7,218 bases of DNA, from the NCBI GenBank assembly GCA_003563255.1, contig PWSL01000175.1:1-7218 (forward strand). Direction: 5' to 3'. Positions 5,768-7,218 of this stretch are shown piece by piece (position 1 is the first letter of the stretch; each line of letters starts with the position of its first letter). Made by a program: the position numbers and the translations under genes. The notes beneath the pieces were generated by a model. It made no database searches, was not told where the DNA came from, and was given only the letters and a program-made list of their open reading frames with translations. The DNA is from Desulfonatronospira sp. GTDB taxonomy: Bacteria; Desulfobacterota; Desulfovibrionia; Desulfovibrionales; Desulfonatronovibrionaceae.

Positions 5768-7048
5768 TTAATTGTAGCTTAGTTTCTGTATTCTGGGCAT
5801 GGAACGTAAAACTTCCAGGGCCATGCGCAACTGGTTGTCTTCCTCCAGAAGCTTTTGTACTTCTTCGGAGTAGCGCTCTTCATACTCGGGCCTTTCATCC
5901 GGGTGCTCCAGGTGAAACTGCATTAATGATTCCCGGATTTCTTCCCTGTCTTCTTCATCCTTATCTTTTGAGATCCGCTGCAGCGGGATGTGGATGTCCG
6001 GGGTAACCCCCTCAGCCTGAATTGAGCGCCCGTCAGGGGTATAATAAAGAGCTATGGTGAGTTTGATGGCCGACCCGTCGGATATGGGCATAATGCTCTG
6101 TACCGAGCCTTTGCCTAAGGTGGGTTCTCCCAGGAGCAGGGCCCGGTTTCTGTCCTGCAGGGCTCCTGCAACGATTTCCGAGCCTGAAGCCGAACCTGAG
6201 TTTATAAGAACCACCATGGGGGAGGTTACATCCTCGGCCCTGCTGGTAGCGGTGTAATCCTTGCGCTGGGTCTCTTTACGGCCCTGGGTGTAAACAATCA
6301 GTCCTTCATCCAGGAATATGTCGGAAACCGATACGGCCTGGTCCAGAAGTCCGCCGGGATTGTTGCGGAGATCCAGAACTATGCCCTTGACCTCGTTTTC
6401 TGAGGAGTAATTACGGATTTCTTCTTTCAGGTCTTCAGTGGTGGTGGCCTTGAAGTCCGTAATGCGCAGGTGCAGATAGCCCGACTCCAGCTCGCGGCTT
6501 TTGACCGAATGTACAGGTATATCATCCCTGACAATCTTGATCTTTTCAGGGGTCTGAGAACCCTCTGAGAGGATGGTAAGCTCAACGGGCTCGCCTTTGG
6601 GACCGCGGATCTTGCTGACGGCATCGGTCAGTCCCATGTTCTGGGTGGACTCTCCTTCTATTTCAACGATTATATCCCCGGGTTCAAGCCCGGCCTTGTC
6701 GGCCGGGGTACCTTCTATAGGCGCAATCACCACCAGGTTGCCGTCCCGGATGCCTATCTGGATGCCGATGCCTCCGAATTTGCCGGAAAAGTCCTCCTGC
6801 ATCATCTGCAGCTGTTCCAGGTCCACGTAAGAAGAATGAGGATCCAGGTTGCGAAGCATACCTTCTATAGCCCCCTGGATAAGATCCTGGCGATCTTTTG
6901 CTTCAACATAATTGTCTTCGATAAGATGCAGCACCTCGCTGAACATCTTCAGACTGTCCATCTGGTCGTCTCTGGCCTGGCTGGTCCACGGGGCTACCGT
7001 GAGCAGCATTAGAATCGCCAGAGTACCGATTAAATGGTTGATGCGCAT
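5768..7048 (-). CDS. ctpA: Carboxyl-terminal processing protease, S41 family (CtpA/Prc type)
   Basis: Exported serine protease that trims or degrades envelope proteins from their C-termini. In other bacteria such enzymes control peptidoglycan hydrolases and their activators. The 426-residue protein starts with a signal peptide (hydrophobic about 6-20, probable cleavage near TSQA-RDD). A PDZ domain at about 84-166 includes GKFGGIGIQIG and AGLEPGDIIVEIEGE. The S41 core has GIVLDLRNNPGG (222-233), NSGSASGSE (283-291) with probable nucleophile S288, and GKGSVQ with K313 and Q317. The Ser-Lys distance of 25 and Lys-Gln distance of 4 match the CtpB-type Ser-Lys-Gln triad, so it should be active. 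A charged tail (360-415, KDKDEEDREE onward) is likely helical. The ATG has a strong GGAGG (complement of 7054-7058). It is the first gene of the pair with the deacetylase inside this window; an envC-like gene may lie upstream, outside the window. Confidence 0.95.
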   Translation of the reverse strand: MRINHLIGTLAILMLLTVAPWTSQARDDQMDSLKMFSEVLHLIEDNYVEAKDRQDLIQGAIEGMLRNLDPHSSYVDLEQLQMMQEDFSGKFGGIGIQIGIRDGNLVVIAPIEGTPADKAGLEPGDIIVEIEGESTQNMGLTDAVSKIRGPKGEPVELTILSEGSQTPEKIKIVRDDIPVHSVKSRELESGYLHLRITDFKATTTEDLKEEIRNYSSENEVKGIVLDLRNNPGGLLDQAVSVSDIFLDEGLIVYTQGRKETQRKDYTATSRAEDVTSPMVVLINSGSASGSEIVAGALQDRNRALLLGEPTLGKGSVQSIMPISDGSAIKLTIALYYTPDGRSIQAEGVTPDIHIPLQRISKDKDEEDREEIRESLMQFHLEHPDERPEYEERYSEEVQKLLEEDNQLRMALEVLRSMPRIQKLSYN

Positions 7049-7095
7049 TATTGCCTCCAGATTATTTGTTGATTGATTTGTATACGGTAACTAAC

Positions 7096-7117
7096 GCGGG
7101 CTTTGCCCGCAACCCAG
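7096..7117. repeat. Short hairpin repeat, copy 2 (GCGGGC/GCCCGC + AACCCAG)
   Basis: The stem GCGGGC/GCCCGC with loop TTT, followed by AACCCAG, is 20/22 identical to 4223-4244 and in the same orientation. It lies about 50 nt upstream of the ctpA start. No T run follows on either strand. Confidence 0.65.
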
Positions 7118-7149
7118 ATAAGAAAAGAGTTTTTAGCCCACAGATCACA

Positions 7150-7193
7150 CCCAGTGAAATCCGCTGCGCTGAGACTTCGTCTATTTCACCGGG
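7150..7193. repeat. Nested inverted repeat upstream of ctpA
   Basis: The outer arms 7150-7160 (CCCAGTGAAAT) and 7183-7193 (ATTTCACCGGG) pair over 11 positions with one A-C mismatch, which becomes a G-U wobble in a minus-strand transcript. Inside, minus-strand AGAC-GAA-GTCT forms a second small hairpin. CACAGAT occurs on both sides (7139-7145 and 7206-7212). It could be a dispersed repeat or structured RNA upstream of ctpA. It does not match a riboswitch class I recognise. Confidence 0.45.
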
Positions 7194-7218
7194 CAGGCAG
7201 ATTGACACAGATAAAAGA

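Noticed and set aside
5742..6006. Plus-strand reading frame from ATG 5755 preceded by a textbook GGAGGAGGA ribosome site
   Set aside because: The purine run is just the complement of the serine-codon TCCTCCTCC at the start of the deacetylase gene. The frame is antisense to two clear genes, and its product has no recognisable domain and a Cys/Pro-rich, non-biological composition.
7168..7174. GCTGAGA resembling the CUGAGA box of a TPP riboswitch, tempting given thiD in the window
   Set aside because: It is far from thiD, no second conserved TPP arm is present, and the bases are part of the hairpin upstream of ctpA.

Overview
The window is an ordinary chromosomal stretch of six intact housekeeping or envelope genes. 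Its non-coding spacers are unusually rich in short repeats and palindromes. Gene content (bacterial-type GlnRS, and a CtpA-type protease next to a divergent polysaccharide deacetylase, followed by ndk and proC) and roughly 50% GC look most like Desulfobacterota, probably Desulfovibrionales. That placement comes from remembered gene neighbourhoods and protein character, not from a search.

Layout. Positions 1-259 are non-coding: a long imperfect hairpin (12-91) and a small repeat with inverted ends (131-191). glnS (260-1948, +) makes Gln-tRNA. The spacer 1949-2094 holds a second, longer copy of the same small repeat. thiD (2095-2910, +) phosphorylates HMP and HMP-P for thiamine synthesis. thiD then converges, with an 18-nt gap, on a minus-strand block that reads right to left: ctpA (7048-5768), a YibQ-type divergent polysaccharide deacetylase (5756-4458), a 305-nt repeat-filled spacer (4153-4457), ndk (4152-3733) and proC (3732-2929). 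ndk and proC abut with no intervening base. ctpA and the deacetylase are 11 nt apart. These are two tight transcriptional pairs. Positions 7049-7218 are non-coding upstream sequence of ctpA with more short palindromes.

How the genes work together. ctpA plus the deacetylase form an envelope pair (exported PDZ-protease and membrane-anchored NodB-fold protein), often found beside an EnvC-like murein hydrolase activator, which would lie just beyond the right edge. ndk (NTP balance) and proC (last step of proline synthesis) are co-transcribed housekeeping genes with no obvious shared pathway. glnS and thiD share only orientation.

I found no new multi-gene system, RNA gene, CRISPR array or transposase. 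The unexplained material is in the spacers: at least three related copies of a small element around glnS, one of which differs from another by a 68-nt palindromic block; three different heptanucleotide tandem repeats within one spacer; and a repeated hairpin bracketing the ctpA-deacetylase pair.
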